Positions 1-7,677 of a stretch of DNA of 64,000 nt are shown piece after piece. The notes under the pieces were generated by a model, which did no database searches, was not told the origin of the DNA, and saw nothing but the letters and a program-made list of their open reading frames with translations. The stretch comes from Haloferax sulfurifontis ATCC BAA-897. Lineage in GTDB: Archaea > Halobacteriota > Halobacteria > Halobacteriales > Haloferacaceae. The translations under genes were made by a program, and so were the position numbers. Position 1 is the first letter of the stretch, and the number at the start of each line of letters is the position of its first letter. The stretch covers positions 62,001-126,000 of the forward strand of contig NZ_AOLM01000011.1 of assembly GCF_000337835.1 (NCBI RefSeq), in the 5' to 3' direction.

Positions 1-746
1 GGTTCGACAGCGCTGTCGGGCTGTTGTTGCTTCTCGTTGGCCTCGCGGTCCCCGGCGTGAGCGGCATCGCGTTCGCCTCTCTCGTTTACGACGAACGCGG
101 GCGGAGCGACTTCTGGAACCGCGTGCGTAACCCCCGTCGGGTCGGCGTCAGATGGCTCCTCGTCATTCTCCTCGTCCCCCTCGGCGTCGGCGTTCTCGCC
201 GGTGCCCTCGACTTGCTACTCGGTGGGCCCGGGCCGACGTGGGGCGAAGCCGTCACGGAGTTCGGCGTGAACCCGCTGGCCGTGCTTCCCACGCTGTTCT
301 TTGCGACCCTCCCCCCGATTCTCGAAGAGTTAGGGTGGCGGGGATACGCGCTCGACAGGCTCCAACTGAAGCGGTCGGCCGCGAGCGCGAGCCTGGTTCT
401 GGGCGTCGTCTGGGCGCTCTGGCACCTCCCCCTGTTCTTCATCGAGGGCTCGTTCCAACACGACTCGGTCGGGGTCGCGACCACGGGGTTTTGGCTGTTC
501 ATGGCCGGCATCGTCGCGCTCTCGTTCACGTTCACGTGGGTTTACAACAACACGGAGCGGAGCATCCTCGGTATCATCGTCCTCCACGGCTGGGTGAACT
601 TCACCGCCGAAGTCATCGTGGTGCCCGACCCCGCGTACTACGGCCTCTGGTTCGTGCTCGCCGGCGCAATCGTCGCAATCTGGGGCGCGAAAACCATGAC
701 TGCCGACGACGACGTTCCGCATCCACCACTCCCACTGACTCGATAG
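1..746 (+). CDS. CPBP family intramembrane metalloprotease, 5' end outside window
   Basis: The reading frame is open to the left edge, so the N-terminus is missing. The visible ~245 residues hold several hydrophobic segments, the EELGWRGYAL motif (EExxxR) and a downstream WALWHLP motif with the second histidine, followed by a late transmembrane segment with ILGIIVLHGWVNF. These are the catalytic signatures of the CPBP/Rce1-like (CAAX protease and bacteriocin-processing) membrane protease family. The substrate cannot be told; archaeal members are mostly uncharacterised. A TTG at 24 is only the first possible start inside the window and is unlikely to be the true one. Confidence 0.85.
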   Translation, partial: FDSAVGLLLLLVGLAVPGVSGIAFASLVYDERGRSDFWNRVRNPRRVGVRWLLVILLVPLGVGVLAGALDLLLGGPGPTWGEAVTEFGVNPLAVLPTLFFATLPPILEELGWRGYALDRLQLKRSAASASLVLGVVWALWHLPLFFIEGSFQHDSVGVATTGFWLFMAGIVALSFTFTWVYNNTERSILGIIVLHGWVNFTAEVIVVPDPAYYGLWFVLAGAIVAIWGAKTMTADDDVPHPPLPLTR

Positions 747-828
747 GCTGTGTTTTTTAGCTTCTGACAGTCCCCTTCGAGCCATCGCGGTTTCTCACCC
801 GGAGGGACCAGCATCCGGAGACACAGGG

Positions 829-1217
829 GACGGGGTTCGAACGTATCTGCTCCCTCGGTCACTTCACCCGCTTAGTGCGCGGGACAGGGTTCGAACCGGA
901 CCGAGACTCGCGGTGCTCGTCTCGTAGGGTTCGAACTCTTCTGCCACGGTTTTCGTCCTCGCTCACGGCTTCGCTATTCGGGTCGCGTCGGATAGAAAAG
1001 GCGCGGGACAGGGTTCGAACCGCGGTCGCAACGCTCCGCGTTGCTCCCTGATTCGAACCCTTCGGCTTGCATACACGTCTCTCACGATGTTCGAGTCGGT
1101 ATGCGCGGGACAGGGTTCGAACCGGGCCGAGACTCGCGGTGCTCGTCTCGTAGGGTTCGAACCTGTCTGCTCCCTCGCTCACTTCGTTCGCTCAGTGCGC
1201 GGGACAGGGTTCGAACC
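829..1217. repeat. Array of partial tRNA-Leu 3' ends downstream of the tRNA-Leu gene
   Basis: About 390 bases hold four copies of a 21-22 base block identical to the T-arm 3' strand plus acceptor 3' strand of the adjacent tRNA-Leu (876-897, 1001-1021, 1102-1123 and the gene itself at 1196-1217). Between them are shorter copies of GGGTTCGAAC near 833, 927 and 1152, and ATTCGAACCC near 1051. The 61 bases at 876-936 recur at 1102-1162 with one mismatch, and the ~65 bases at 833-897 resemble 1153-1217. No convincing gene lies between 747 and 1195: the open frames there are translations of the repeat. The pattern resembles leftover attachment sites or local duplication of the tRNA end. Confidence 0.85.
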
Positions 1218-1278
1218 TGCGAAGGTCTACACCACAGCGTCCTAAGCGCTGCGCCTTTGGCCACTTGGCTACCCGCGC
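1196..1278 (-). tRNA. tRNA-Leu (anticodon UAG)
   Basis: On the minus strand the sequence folds into a class II tRNA. Acceptor strand GCGCGGG pairs with CCCGCGC, followed by discriminator A. The anticodon stem CAGCG/CGCTG encloses loop CTTAGGA, giving anticodon TAG. There is a variable arm and a T-arm ending GGTTCGAACCC. CCA is not encoded. A TATATA element at 1323-1331 lies about 46-53 bases upstream of the mature 5' end, implying a short 5' leader removed by RNase P. Confidence 0.95.
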
Positions 1279-1322
1279 GCAATCGGGCGACGCTCGCCCT
1301 TCGACCGCACATTTCCCGCAAC

Positions 1323-1331
1323 GATATATAA
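1323..1331. promoter_or_regulatory. TATA element between tRNA-Leu and the TFB-like gene
   Basis: An ATATATAAA-like stretch stands out in the GC-rich spacer. It could serve the tRNA-Leu gene on the minus strand (start near 1302) and the plus-strand TFB-like gene (start near 1355, leader of about 30 bases). Which way it fires cannot be told from sequence alone. Confidence 0.5.
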
Positions 1332-1384
1332 ACGTCACGAGGGCTCGCCGCGGGGATTATGCTCCCGCGGCCGCAACGACGACC

Positions 1385-1693
1385 ATGTACAGCGCCCGAG
1401 ACCAGCGAGACAACCGGGAGTGGCTGGCCCGCATCGACGCCGCCGCCGACGGCCTCGAACTCGGTAGCGAGGCCCGCTCGTACGCCTCGGACATGTTTCT
1501 CACGCAGTTACCCGACGAGGAGCGCTCGAAGAAGGCCGTCGCCGCCGCCAGCCTCTACGCCGGCGCGCTCATCGCCGGCGAGGAGCGCTCGCAGACCGCC
1601 GTCGCCGAGTCGATGGACGTCTCGCGGCTCAGCATCCAACAGCGCTGGAAGGACCTCCTCCGGGAGGCCGGCTTTCGCCCCCCGAGTTGGTAG
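1385..1693 (+). CDS. Stand-alone TFB/TFIIB-like cyclin-repeat protein
   Basis: The 102-residue product matches one cyclin fold of archaeal TFB. Residues ~45-95 (KKAVAAASLYAGALI ... SQTAVAESMDVSRLSIQQRW) align by eye with the second cyclin repeat of the full TFB encoded at 9034-10029 (GLAAAAVYAAALL ... TQSEVSTVADISEVTIRNRY). That includes the helix-turn-helix that reads the BRE element in TFB. The zinc ribbon, B-reader and first repeat are absent, so it cannot recruit polymerase in the usual way. The ATG at 1385 is chosen because the open frame upstream is repeat and promoter sequence. It ends tail-to-tail with the next gene. Its role is unknown; DNA-binding regulator is an inference. Confidence 0.75.
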   Translation: MYSARDQRDNREWLARIDAAADGLELGSEARSYASDMFLTQLPDEERSKKAVAAASLYAGALIAGEERSQTAVAESMDVSRLSIQQRWKDLLREAGFRPPSW

Positions 1694-1696
1694 CGC

Positions 1697-1903
1697 TCAC
1701 TCCGAGGCGTTCGACGGTGCCATCCGGCGAGTCAACAGCGCGTACGTCGCCGCGGTGGCGAGGACGCCGGCGACGACGCCGGCCGGGATACCGACGAAAA
1801 GCGAGAAGAAGACCCACCGAGCGGCCACCTCGGTGACGGCGATGCCGACGAGGACCGCGGCGACGACGCCGACGGCGAAGCTGGCGAAAAGCGGGTGTCG
1901 CAT
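1697..1903 (-). CDS. Small two-helix membrane protein, unknown function
   Basis: A 68-residue protein with two hydrophobic segments (residues ~5-25 and ~28-58) and a short charged tail. No catalytic motif is visible. It sits between the TFB-like gene, whose stop is 3 bases away on the other strand, and coaD, which lies upstream on the same strand with a ~29 base gap, so the two may be cotranscribed. Confidence 0.6.
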   Translation of the reverse strand: MRHPLFASFAVGVVAAVLVGIAVTEVAARWVFFSLFVGIPAGVVAGVLATAATYALLTRRMAPSNASE

Positions 1904-1932
1904 GGGCGACAGTACGACCGTGAGCGTGAAAA

Positions 1933-2433
1933 CTATTCGTCGCTCGGCGGCGTCCGACCGCGGCCCTCGCGGTCGGGCGTGAGGTTGCCGTGGCGGTCTA
2001 TCTCCCCGGAGACGATGCGCGTCGAGGAGATGCGCTTTCCGTCCTCGGCGGGGACGTGTTCGACGACCTCGATACGGAGGGGTTTGAGGCCCTTCTCCTC
2101 GCGGATCTCGTTGACGCGCTCGCCGCCGCCCCGCGTCTCGGGCGAGACGATGAGCACGTCGAATCCTTCTTCGGTCGCGATGCCGGTCGGTTTGTCGAGT
2201 TCGCGGATTTCGAACTCGCGGCCGTGTTCCTCGGCGAGCGGGCGGAGTTCGGCTTCGAGGTCCGCCTTGCGGTCGTCGAAGGGCCGGACGTAGCGGTCGA
2301 CGTGTCGCGTCTTCGGCGCGAGTTCGTCGCTCGTGAGTCCGACCGTGACAGCACCCAATTCGAACGCCCGCTCGAACAGCGCGAGATGTCCATCGTGGAC
2401 AGGGTCGAACGTCCCGCCCAACGCGACGTGCAT
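1933..2433 (-). CDS. coaD: Phosphopantetheine adenylyltransferase, archaeal type
   Basis: Transfers AMP from ATP to 4'-phosphopantetheine to give dephospho-CoA, the penultimate step of coenzyme A synthesis, in the cytoplasm. The 166 residues start with the nucleotidyltransferase signature GGTFDPVHDGH (residues 6-16, an HxGH variant) and carry the second motif ISSTRI near residue 135. These are typical of the archaeal/eukaryotic PPAT family. The acidic tail is halophile-typical. A TTAAG element at 2455-2462 places transcription start near the ATG, so the gene is probably leaderless. Confidence 0.92.
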   Translation of the reverse strand: MHVALGGTFDPVHDGHLALFERAFELGAVTVGLTSDELAPKTRHVDRYVRPFDDRKADLEAELRPLAEEHGREFEIRELDKPTGIATEEGFDVLIVSPETRGGGERVNEIREEKGLKPLRIEVVEHVPAEDGKRISSTRIVSGEIDRHGNLTPDREGRGRTPPSDE

Positions 2434-2550
2434 ACTCTCGGGGTGGGTACGGCGCGACTTAAGCGGGTCGGGTTAGCCTAACGGACCAACACCCGAGCCG
2501 AGCGGGGGCTACGAGTTCGCGCGAATCGCCGCAGAAGCCGGGTCGCCGGG

Positions 2551-3015
2551 CTACTCCTCGCGGACCGTAATCGTGACCGGTTCGGTCTCGTCGGTGCGGT
2601 CGGTGCCGAGGTGTCGGTCGAGGTTGAACACGGCGTTCAACTGCGCCTGCACCTGTCCGGAGACGCCCTTCACGAGGTCGCTGGGCGCGATGGCGACGTA
2701 CTCGTAGGGGTTGTTGCCCGCGCCGGAACTCTTCCGCTTGCGGCGTTCGACCGTCTCGTCGTCGGCGAGTTCGGCCAGCGCCTCCCGAACCGTACTCGGG
2801 TAGAGGCCGGTCCCCTCGGCGACTTCCTCGCTCGTCGAGTGAGGGTGCTGTCGGAGGTGGACGTAGATTCGCGCGCGCGTCTCGGTGTCGAGAATCCACG
2901 CGAGCAGGTCCACCAACCCGTCGTCGAACTCGGAGACGGCGCAGTCGGCCGCGCCGCCCGAGTGGTCTTCGTCCGTCGACTCCGCGCTCCCCTCAGTGCT
3001 CTGGTCCGCAGACAT
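2551..3015 (-). CDS. Winged-helix transcriptional regulator
   Basis: A 154-residue protein with an acidic, disordered N-terminus and a winged HTH in the middle. That region (ILDTETRARIYVHL ... TSEEVAEGTGLYPSTVREALAEL) is followed by a wing with KRKSSGAGNNPYEY. It resembles the TrmB/ArsR-like regulators common in haloarchaea. An A/T block at 3047-3054 (TTTTTTAG on the minus strand) lies ~35 bases upstream of the ATG at 3015, which supports that start over a TTG at 3036. It lies directly downstream of gshA with a ~67-base gap, so a link to thiol metabolism is possible but unproven. Confidence 0.75.
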   Translation of the reverse strand: MSADQSTEGSAESTDEDHSGGAADCAVSEFDDGLVDLLAWILDTETRARIYVHLRQHPHSTSEEVAEGTGLYPSTVREALAELADDETVERRKRKSSGAGNNPYEYVAIAPSDLVKGVSGQVQAQLNAVFNLDRHLGTDRTDETEPVTITVREE

Positions 3016-3082
3016 TTGTGCTACGGCAAAGGTCAAAACAGGGGCGCTAAAAAATGTTTCCTGTCGCGCGTCGGCGTGCGAC

Positions 3083-4159
3083 TCAGTCCAGCGTCAGGTG
3101 TTCGCACAGGGCGTCGAGCCCGGATTCCTCGTGAATCCGGCGCTGGACGGCGGTGCCGGATTCGGCGTCGAGAAGCGACCGGAGGCCGTCGACGCCGAGG
3201 CGGTCGGACTCGGTTTCGACGAACGAGTCGAGGCTCACGACGCCCTCGGAGTCGGGGGCGATGAAGTCGGTGTCCCGGCCGTAGCGGGTCGCGCGCCACT
3301 TGTTCTCGTCGAGGAGTTCCCGCCGGACCGACGTTCCCGACTCGCCCGATTCGTAGCGGTCGGCGAGGTCCAACACGAGCGCGTGGACGTACTCGACGAA
3401 GTCGGCGACGCGCTCGGGGTCGGTCTGGGCGTCGGGGGTGCGGATTTCGACCGTCCCGTGGCCGGTGTGGGGGCGCACGTCGTACCAGAGTTCCCCCCGG
3501 TCGTCTATCGAGCCGTACTCGACCATCCGGCGCTCGAAGCGCTGGAACTCCTCGAAGTCCTCGAAGGCGGTCGGCATGCCGGTGTTGGGGAGGTTCTCGA
3601 ACACCTTGGCGCGGGCGGAGGCGAGGCCGGTGTCGAAGCCGTTCCAGAAGGGGGAGTTCGCGGAGAGCGCGAGTAGGGGAGAGAGATACCAGCGGAGTTC
3701 GTTGGCGACCCAAACGGCCTTGTCCGCGTCGTCGACGCCGACGTGGACGTGGAGGCCGGCGGTCGTGTTCCGGTGTTGCGGATACTGAATCCGGTCGAGT
3801 TGGGCCTGATACCGGGGTTTGGTCGCGTGGTCGAGTTCGCGCCACTTGGCGGCGGGGTGGAGCCCGGCCGCGGCGATGCGGTAGCCGTGGTCCGCGGCGT
3901 GGTCGACGAGCGCCTCGCGGACCGTCGAGACGGCCGCGCCGGCCTCGTCGGGGTCCTCGATGAGCGGCGTCTGCGTCTCGATAGTGAACTGGAACAGCTC
4001 GTGGTCGAGCCGTCCCGCGAGCGGTTCCGGAGGCTCCGGTCCGTAGACTAAGTCGTCGATACCCGAGGTGGGGCGGCCGTCGGCATCGACGATGTAGAAT
4101 TCCTCTTCGACGCCGAGCGTCCCCATTCGGTCGAAGGCATCCGCCGACCCTAGTTCCAT
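3083..4159 (-). CDS. gshA: Glutamate-cysteine ligase
   Basis: Joins glutamate and cysteine in an ATP-dependent reaction to gamma-glutamylcysteine, the main low-molecular-weight thiol of haloarchaea. The 358-residue protein begins with [15 protein letters not shown], the family's metal/ATP-binding EEEF motif. It continues with [13 protein letters not shown] and the [12 protein letters not shown] region, as in the YbdK/GCS2-type carboxylate-amine ligases. No glutathione synthetase gene is nearby, consistent with gamma-glutamylcysteine as the end product. A minus-strand TTTTTAATT at 4183-4191 makes a leaderless start at 4159 likely. Confidence 0.9.
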   Translation of the reverse strand: MELGSADAFDRMGTLGVEEEFYIVDADGRPTSGIDDLVYGPEPPEPLAGRLDHELFQFTIETQTPLIEDPDEAGAAVSTVREALVDHAADHGYRIAAAGLHPAAKWRELDHATKPRYQAQLDRIQYPQHRNTTAGLHVHVGVDDADKAVWVANELRWYLSPLLALSANSPFWNGFDTGLASARAKVFENLPNTGMPTAFEDFEEFQRFERRMVEYGSIDDRGELWYDVRPHTGHGTVEIRTPDAQTDPERVADFVEYVHALVLDLADRYESGESGTSVRRELLDENKWRATRYGRDTDFIAPDSEGVVSLDSFVETESDRLGVDGLRSLLDAESGTAVQRRIHEESGLDALCEHLTLD

Positions 4160-4327
4160 CGCAACGGCGTAAGTTGCGCCGAATTAAAAACACCGTGGGA
4201 GCCGGCGAACGCGTCGCGCGACCGCCGCCGGTCGAATCCGACGACGTGACAGCGACCGAATGGTTCCGCGGACGCCCAACACCGGCGGCGGCCCGCGCGA
4301 ATCGCGGTGCCAGCCGGCGGCGACGAC

Positions 4328-4972
4328 CTACTTCGGCCGGGCGACGATACCGAGGTGGTCCGCGTGGAAGCGGTCGAGACGGGCGGTTTCGAGGAGTTCG
4401 TAGGCCGAGTCGAGTTCGGCGACCACGTCGTCGAACACGTCGTCCGGCTCGGCGGTCACGTCCTCGCTCCGCGCCTTGACGGCCATCAGGAGCCGCCCGT
4501 CGTCGGCGAGGAACTGTCGGTTGCGGGCGGCGACGGTCGCCTGCCCGCGGGTCGCCACGTCCATGACGAGGCAATCGATGCCGGCTTCGACGACGTGCGC
4601 GTAGGACTCGGGGTCGCGCGCGTCCTTCAAAAGCGGAAAGAGGTTGTCGCGGTCCTCGGCGACGCCGACGAGGTCGCGGACGGGCCGCGGCGCGAACTCC
4701 ACGGCGTAGGTCGGCCCGGCGAAGTCGGCGACGTGCGAGACGGTCGTCCCCGAGGCGGCCCCGAGGTAGAGCACCGACTCGCCGCCGACGAGACCGGTGT
4801 CCATGCCGAGTTCGAGCATCGCGCCGAGCTTCGAGCGCCCGGCGTCCCACGCGCGCCAGCCGTCGGCGTCGACGGGTTCGCCGTAGACCTGTGCGCCCCG
4901 CGTCGAGAGGCGCTCGCGGCCGCCGAACGTCCGGCGTTCGACGCCGTCGGGGAGGCCACTGTCGTCGCTCAT
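4328..4972 (-). CDS. flpA: Fibrillarin-like rRNA/tRNA 2'-O-methyltransferase
   Basis: The catalytic subunit of C/D-box RNP, which transfers methyl from S-adenosylmethionine to ribose 2'-OH at sites chosen by guide RNAs. The 214-residue protein has the AdoMet loop VLYLGAASGTTVSHVADF (residues ~70-87), the YAVEFAPRPVRDL motif, DCLVMDVA (catalytic Asp) and LLMAVKARSEDV (catalytic Lys). The ATG at 4972 overlaps the stop of nop5 by 4 bases, so the pair is translationally coupled, matching the 1:1 complex. A longer frame reading on upstream is a shadow of nop5. Confidence 0.95.
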   Translation of the reverse strand: MSDDSGLPDGVERRTFGGRERLSTRGAQVYGEPVDADGWRAWDAGRSKLGAMLELGMDTGLVGGESVLYLGAASGTTVSHVADFAGPTYAVEFAPRPVRDLVGVAEDRDNLFPLLKDARDPESYAHVVEAGIDCLVMDVATRGQATVAARNRQFLADDGRLLMAVKARSEDVTAEPDDVFDDVVAELDSAYELLETARLDRFHADHLGIVARPK

Positions 4973-5811
4973 TCGTCCGCCTCCTCGTCGGCGCGGGCGC
5001 GAATCGTCTCCATCCGGTCGGCGAGTTCGGCGTGCAGGTCCGGGCGGTAGTCGCCCGAGTAGTGGTCGACGCGGGCGGCGATAGCGAGCTTTCCGGCGAA
5101 CGCGCGGGCGGCCGACCCGCGGTCTTCCGGACGCGTCCCGCGGACGTACTCGTGGGTGAAGATGACGCCGTGTTTGGGCGACGTGGCGCGGCCCTTCAGG
5201 TGCGCGAACAGGGCGTCTTCCGCCCCGAGCACTTGGACCGTGCCGCTCGGTTTCTTGGCGAGGGGTTCGAGGCCGCCGGCCAGCGCGATGAGCCGCGCCG
5301 CGAGGACCGGCCCGGCCATCTCGGCGAGGTTCGGCGCGGCCGTGGGCGCGCGCTCCTCGATGAACGACCGGAGGTCGTCGCGCTCGTCGAGCAGGTCCAC
5401 CGCGCGGGTGGCGTAGGAGACGACGCGCTCCTCGGCGGCGGTCTTCGGGTCGCGGGCGGCGATGTCGCGGACGCCGTCGAGGCCGCGCGGAACGTCCCCG
5501 TAGAGCGTGCCGGCCCACTCGACGACCCGCTCGGCGAGTTCGTTCGCGGTCCGCTCGGCGTCGTCCATCGCCCGCACGGCGTGGGCGAGTTGCACGTCGT
5601 CGGCGCGCTCGCGCTCCGCGACGGCCTCGCTGGCGGCGGCGAGCGTCGCCGAGCGGAGTTTGGCGTAGTAGTCGGTCTCGTCGGCGGCGAACCCGGCGTC
5701 GACGGCCTCGGCCGGCCAGTCTGCGGGGGCGGGGGCGCGGCCCGTTCGGACTCGCGTCGCCCCGGATTCGGGGTCGTCGGGGTCCGCGCCGGCGAACCAT
5801 GCGTCTGTCAT
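4969..5811 (-). CDS. nop5: Nop5/Nop56-like C/D-box RNP core protein
   Basis: Scaffold of the archaeal C/D RNP that binds fibrillarin, L7Ae and guide RNA. In the 280 residues the Nop domain is clear: a coiled-coil region (residues ~110-180) followed by NLAEMAGPVLAARLIALAGG, the K-P-S-G-T-V-Q-V-L-G-A-E signature and the PKHGVIFTHEYV segment. The N-terminal domain is shortened compared with eukaryotic Nop56. The start at 5811 is preferred over an upstream extension because TTTTACC at 5835-5841 sits at about -26. The stop overlaps the flpA start. Confidence 0.93.
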   Translation of the reverse strand: MTDAWFAGADPDDPESGATRVRTGRAPAPADWPAEAVDAGFAADETDYYAKLRSATLAAASEAVAERERADDVQLAHAVRAMDDAERTANELAERVVEWAGTLYGDVPRGLDGVRDIAARDPKTAAEERVVSYATRAVDLLDERDDLRSFIEERAPTAAPNLAEMAGPVLAARLIALAGGLEPLAKKPSGTVQVLGAEDALFAHLKGRATSPKHGVIFTHEYVRGTRPEDRGSAARAFAGKLAIAARVDHYSGDYRPDLHAELADRMETIRARADEEADE

Positions 5812-5923
5812 ACTGGCGGATTGCGCCCCGTCCGGGTAAAAGGACACGGACCCGCGGGCGCGAGTCGGCGCTCGCGGCATGCTGTGGTAAGTTTTAACAC
5901 ACCATGTCTCGTACGAATGCTCG

Positions 5924-6058
5924 ATGGAACGCGCTTCGTACGTCTGTCGTGAGTGTCAAACGACCGTGAGCGCCGCGTCGTACCGTTCGACCTGCCCCGA
6001 GTGCAGTGGCGAACTGCGGCCCACGTCGGTGACGAACCGCCGGCGCGTCGGAGATTGA
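5924..6058 (+). CDS. Small zinc-finger (rubrerythrin-like) protein of 44 residues
   Basis: A micro-protein with two CxxC knuckles: YVCREC near residues 7-11 and TCPEC near residues 23-27. These are spaced to hold one zinc in a rubredoxin-like ribbon. The C-terminus is basic (NRRRVGD). The ATG is placed by a TTTTAA element at 5892-5897, ~28 bases upstream, so it is leaderless. Its TGA overlaps the TTG start of the next gene. Haloarchaea encode many such proteins; this one's role is unknown. RNA or protein binding is only an inference. Confidence 0.75.
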   Translation: MERASYVCRECQTTVSAASYRSTCPECSGELRPTSVTNRRRVGD

Positions 6059-6477
6059 GCGGCGCGCGCGGGTCGTCCGACCCGGACGCCATCCGCTCGC
6101 TCGCAGTCACGACCGACGACCTCGTGACCGCCCTCGAGGCGAACCGCCGGGGCGACGACCCAGTCGTCCTCCGCGTCACCCCGCCGTTCTACGGGCGGAT
6201 GCGGGCGCGGGTTCACCGCACCGGCGGCGAGGCGTCGGACTACGCCGACCCCGAACCGATACACCTCGACCCGCGGGTCTTCGTCGCCGACGACGCCCCC
6301 GCGTATCCGGAGCCCGACGAGACTCGGCCGGACCCGTACGAGGTCGAGACCCACCACGAGCGCCACACCGAGGCGGTTCGAGCGTGGCGCTCGGCGGTCC
6401 GCGAGCACCTCCGCGACGCGGTCGCGCTCCCGACGGACGACGGTCCCCACGAGGTCGAGGTCAAGTACCTCGGCTGA
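6055..6477 (+). CDS. Conserved acidic protein of unknown function
   Basis: About 140 residues with no recognised catalytic motif. It has an N-terminal part with LVTALEANRRGDDPVVLRVTPPFYGRMRARVH, a central stretch with repeated Asp-Pro (YADPEPIHLDPRVFV), and a helical C-terminus ending EVEVKYLG. The TTG at 6055 overlaps the stop of the zinc-finger gene in a TTGA arrangement, which explains the lack of its own promoter. Starts further upstream would read through the zinc-finger gene in another frame. The two products may act together. Confidence 0.65.
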   Translation: MSGARGSSDPDAIRSLAVTTDDLVTALEANRRGDDPVVLRVTPPFYGRMRARVHRTGGEASDYADPEPIHLDPRVFVADDAPAYPEPDETRPDPYEVETHHERHTEAVRAWRSAVREHLRDAVALPTDDGPHEVEVKYLG

Positions 6478-6515
6478 GCGAACCACTTTTTCCCCACGGG
6501 CCACACCGTAGCGAC

Positions 6516-6887
6516 ATGAGCACCGACGAGTACCGCCGCGGGACGGCGGTCGAGCGCGAGCGCCAGCGGAAACAGCGCCCGGCCCGCGGCCGCTACCGCG
6601 GGGTGCTACCGGTCATCTACGCCATCGGGTTCGTCATGTTCACCGCCGTCTCGCTGTACATCGGACCCGAACCGGCGTTCGCGGTCTACCTGGTCACGCA
6701 CGTCTTCTACGCGGGGCTGATTCGCGCCGATATCAGGTCGCTCCGCGGGCAGGGCATCGACTGGGGCGCGTCGCGGCATCTCTGGTTCGGTGCGGCGTTC
6801 GCGCTCCCGTTCGTCGCGCCCGCTTACTACGTCTACAGCGGTCGCGTGATTCGCCGCGAGAACGAGTCGCGTGACCTCGGCGACTGA
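6516..6887 (+). CDS. Small membrane protein, three predicted helices
   Basis: A 123-residue protein with a very basic N-terminus (residues 1-30, rich in Arg) that should stay in the cytoplasm. Three hydrophobic segments follow (~31-50, ~56-75, ~90-110) and a charged tail. No known motif is visible. A T-run (CTTTTTCCCC) at 6487-6492 just upstream probably ends the preceding transcript. Confidence 0.65.
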   Translation: MSTDEYRRGTAVERERQRKQRPARGRYRGVLPVIYAIGFVMFTAVSLYIGPEPAFAVYLVTHVFYAGLIRADIRSLRGQGIDWGASRHLWFGAAFALPFVAPAYYVYSGRVIRRENESRDLGD

Positions 6888-6981
6888 CGCGGAACCGACG
6901 AACCGCTCGGTTCGGGGCGCGCCGAGTCGGTCGCCGCGGCGGCCACCGAACTTATGCCCGGAGCGGGGAAATGGCGGGGCA

Positions 6982-7632
6982 ATGAGTTCCAGACGCGTAG
7001 TCGCGGTGCTCGCGCTCGCCGCGCTCGTGCTCACCAGCGGCTGTATCGGCTTTCTGACGGGCGAGGAGACGCTGAGATTCGAGTCGGAGCCCGCCACGGC
7101 TGACGCGACGGTCGCCGCGAACGCCGGCTACGAGACCAACGGGACCGAGGCGTTCGCGGTGAACCGGACGCTCTCGTTCGGCGGACAGGAGCGCAAAATC
7201 GCCGCCAGCAACCACATTACGACGTACGAGAAGACGCTGGACCTCGGCTTCTTCGGCGAGGCCAGGCTCGGCTCGTTCAGCGTCATCTCGACGCCCGCGG
7301 TCGAGGTCGCCGGCCAGCCGCGGAACCCCATCGGCGACTACTCGAACGACGACCTCATCCGCCTCGTCGACAACCGGTATCAGGGCCTCAGCGACGTCCA
7401 GCAGGTCAGTTCGCGGAACGTCCAGATGCTCGGCCAGACGACCAACGTCACGAAGTACAGCGCCACCGCGCGGTTCGGCGGGCAGGAAGTCGACGTGTAC
7501 GTCCACGTGACGAAGGTCCAGCACGACGAGGACTTCATCGTCGCAATCGGGCTGTACCCACAGCAACTCGACGGCGAGGAGGAGAACGTCCTCGAACTGA
7601 TTCGGTCGGTCGAACACCCGTCCGAAGTGTAA
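6982..7632 (+). CDS. Secreted lipoprotein of unknown function
   Basis: The 216-residue protein starts with a basic stretch, a hydrophobic core and a lipobox LTSGC with Cys21, so it should be anchored by lipid to the outer face of the membrane. The mature part is acidic, has Thr/Asn-rich segments with possible N-glycosylation sites (NGT, NRT, NVT) and alternates beta-type hydrophobics. It resembles a group of haloarchaeal lipoproteins of unknown role. The ATG at 6982 is chosen because it gives the signal peptide. Confidence 0.75.
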   Translation: MSSRRVVAVLALAALVLTSGCIGFLTGEETLRFESEPATADATVAANAGYETNGTEAFAVNRTLSFGGQERKIAASNHITTYEKTLDLGFFGEARLGSFSVISTPAVEVAGQPRNPIGDYSNDDLIRLVDNRYQGLSDVQQVSSRNVQMLGQTTNVTKYSATARFGGQEVDVYVHVTKVQHDEDFIVAIGLYPQQLDGEEENVLELIRSVEHPSEV

Positions 7633-7677
7633 CTGTCGGGGGGTGGCTTTTTCTCGTCGCCGCGGGTCGGTGAGTCC

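Noticed and set aside
859-1331. Open frames of 79-107 residues on both strands near the tRNA-Leu gene
   Set aside because: They are translations of the tRNA-derived repeat, with recurring VRTL and GSNPVPR-like fragments, and overlap the tRNA itself. No promoter or protein-like composition supports them.
4174-4479. 101-residue frame between gshA and flpA
   Set aside because: Arg-rich and overlapping the flpA 3' end on the opposite strand. Base composition fits a shadow.
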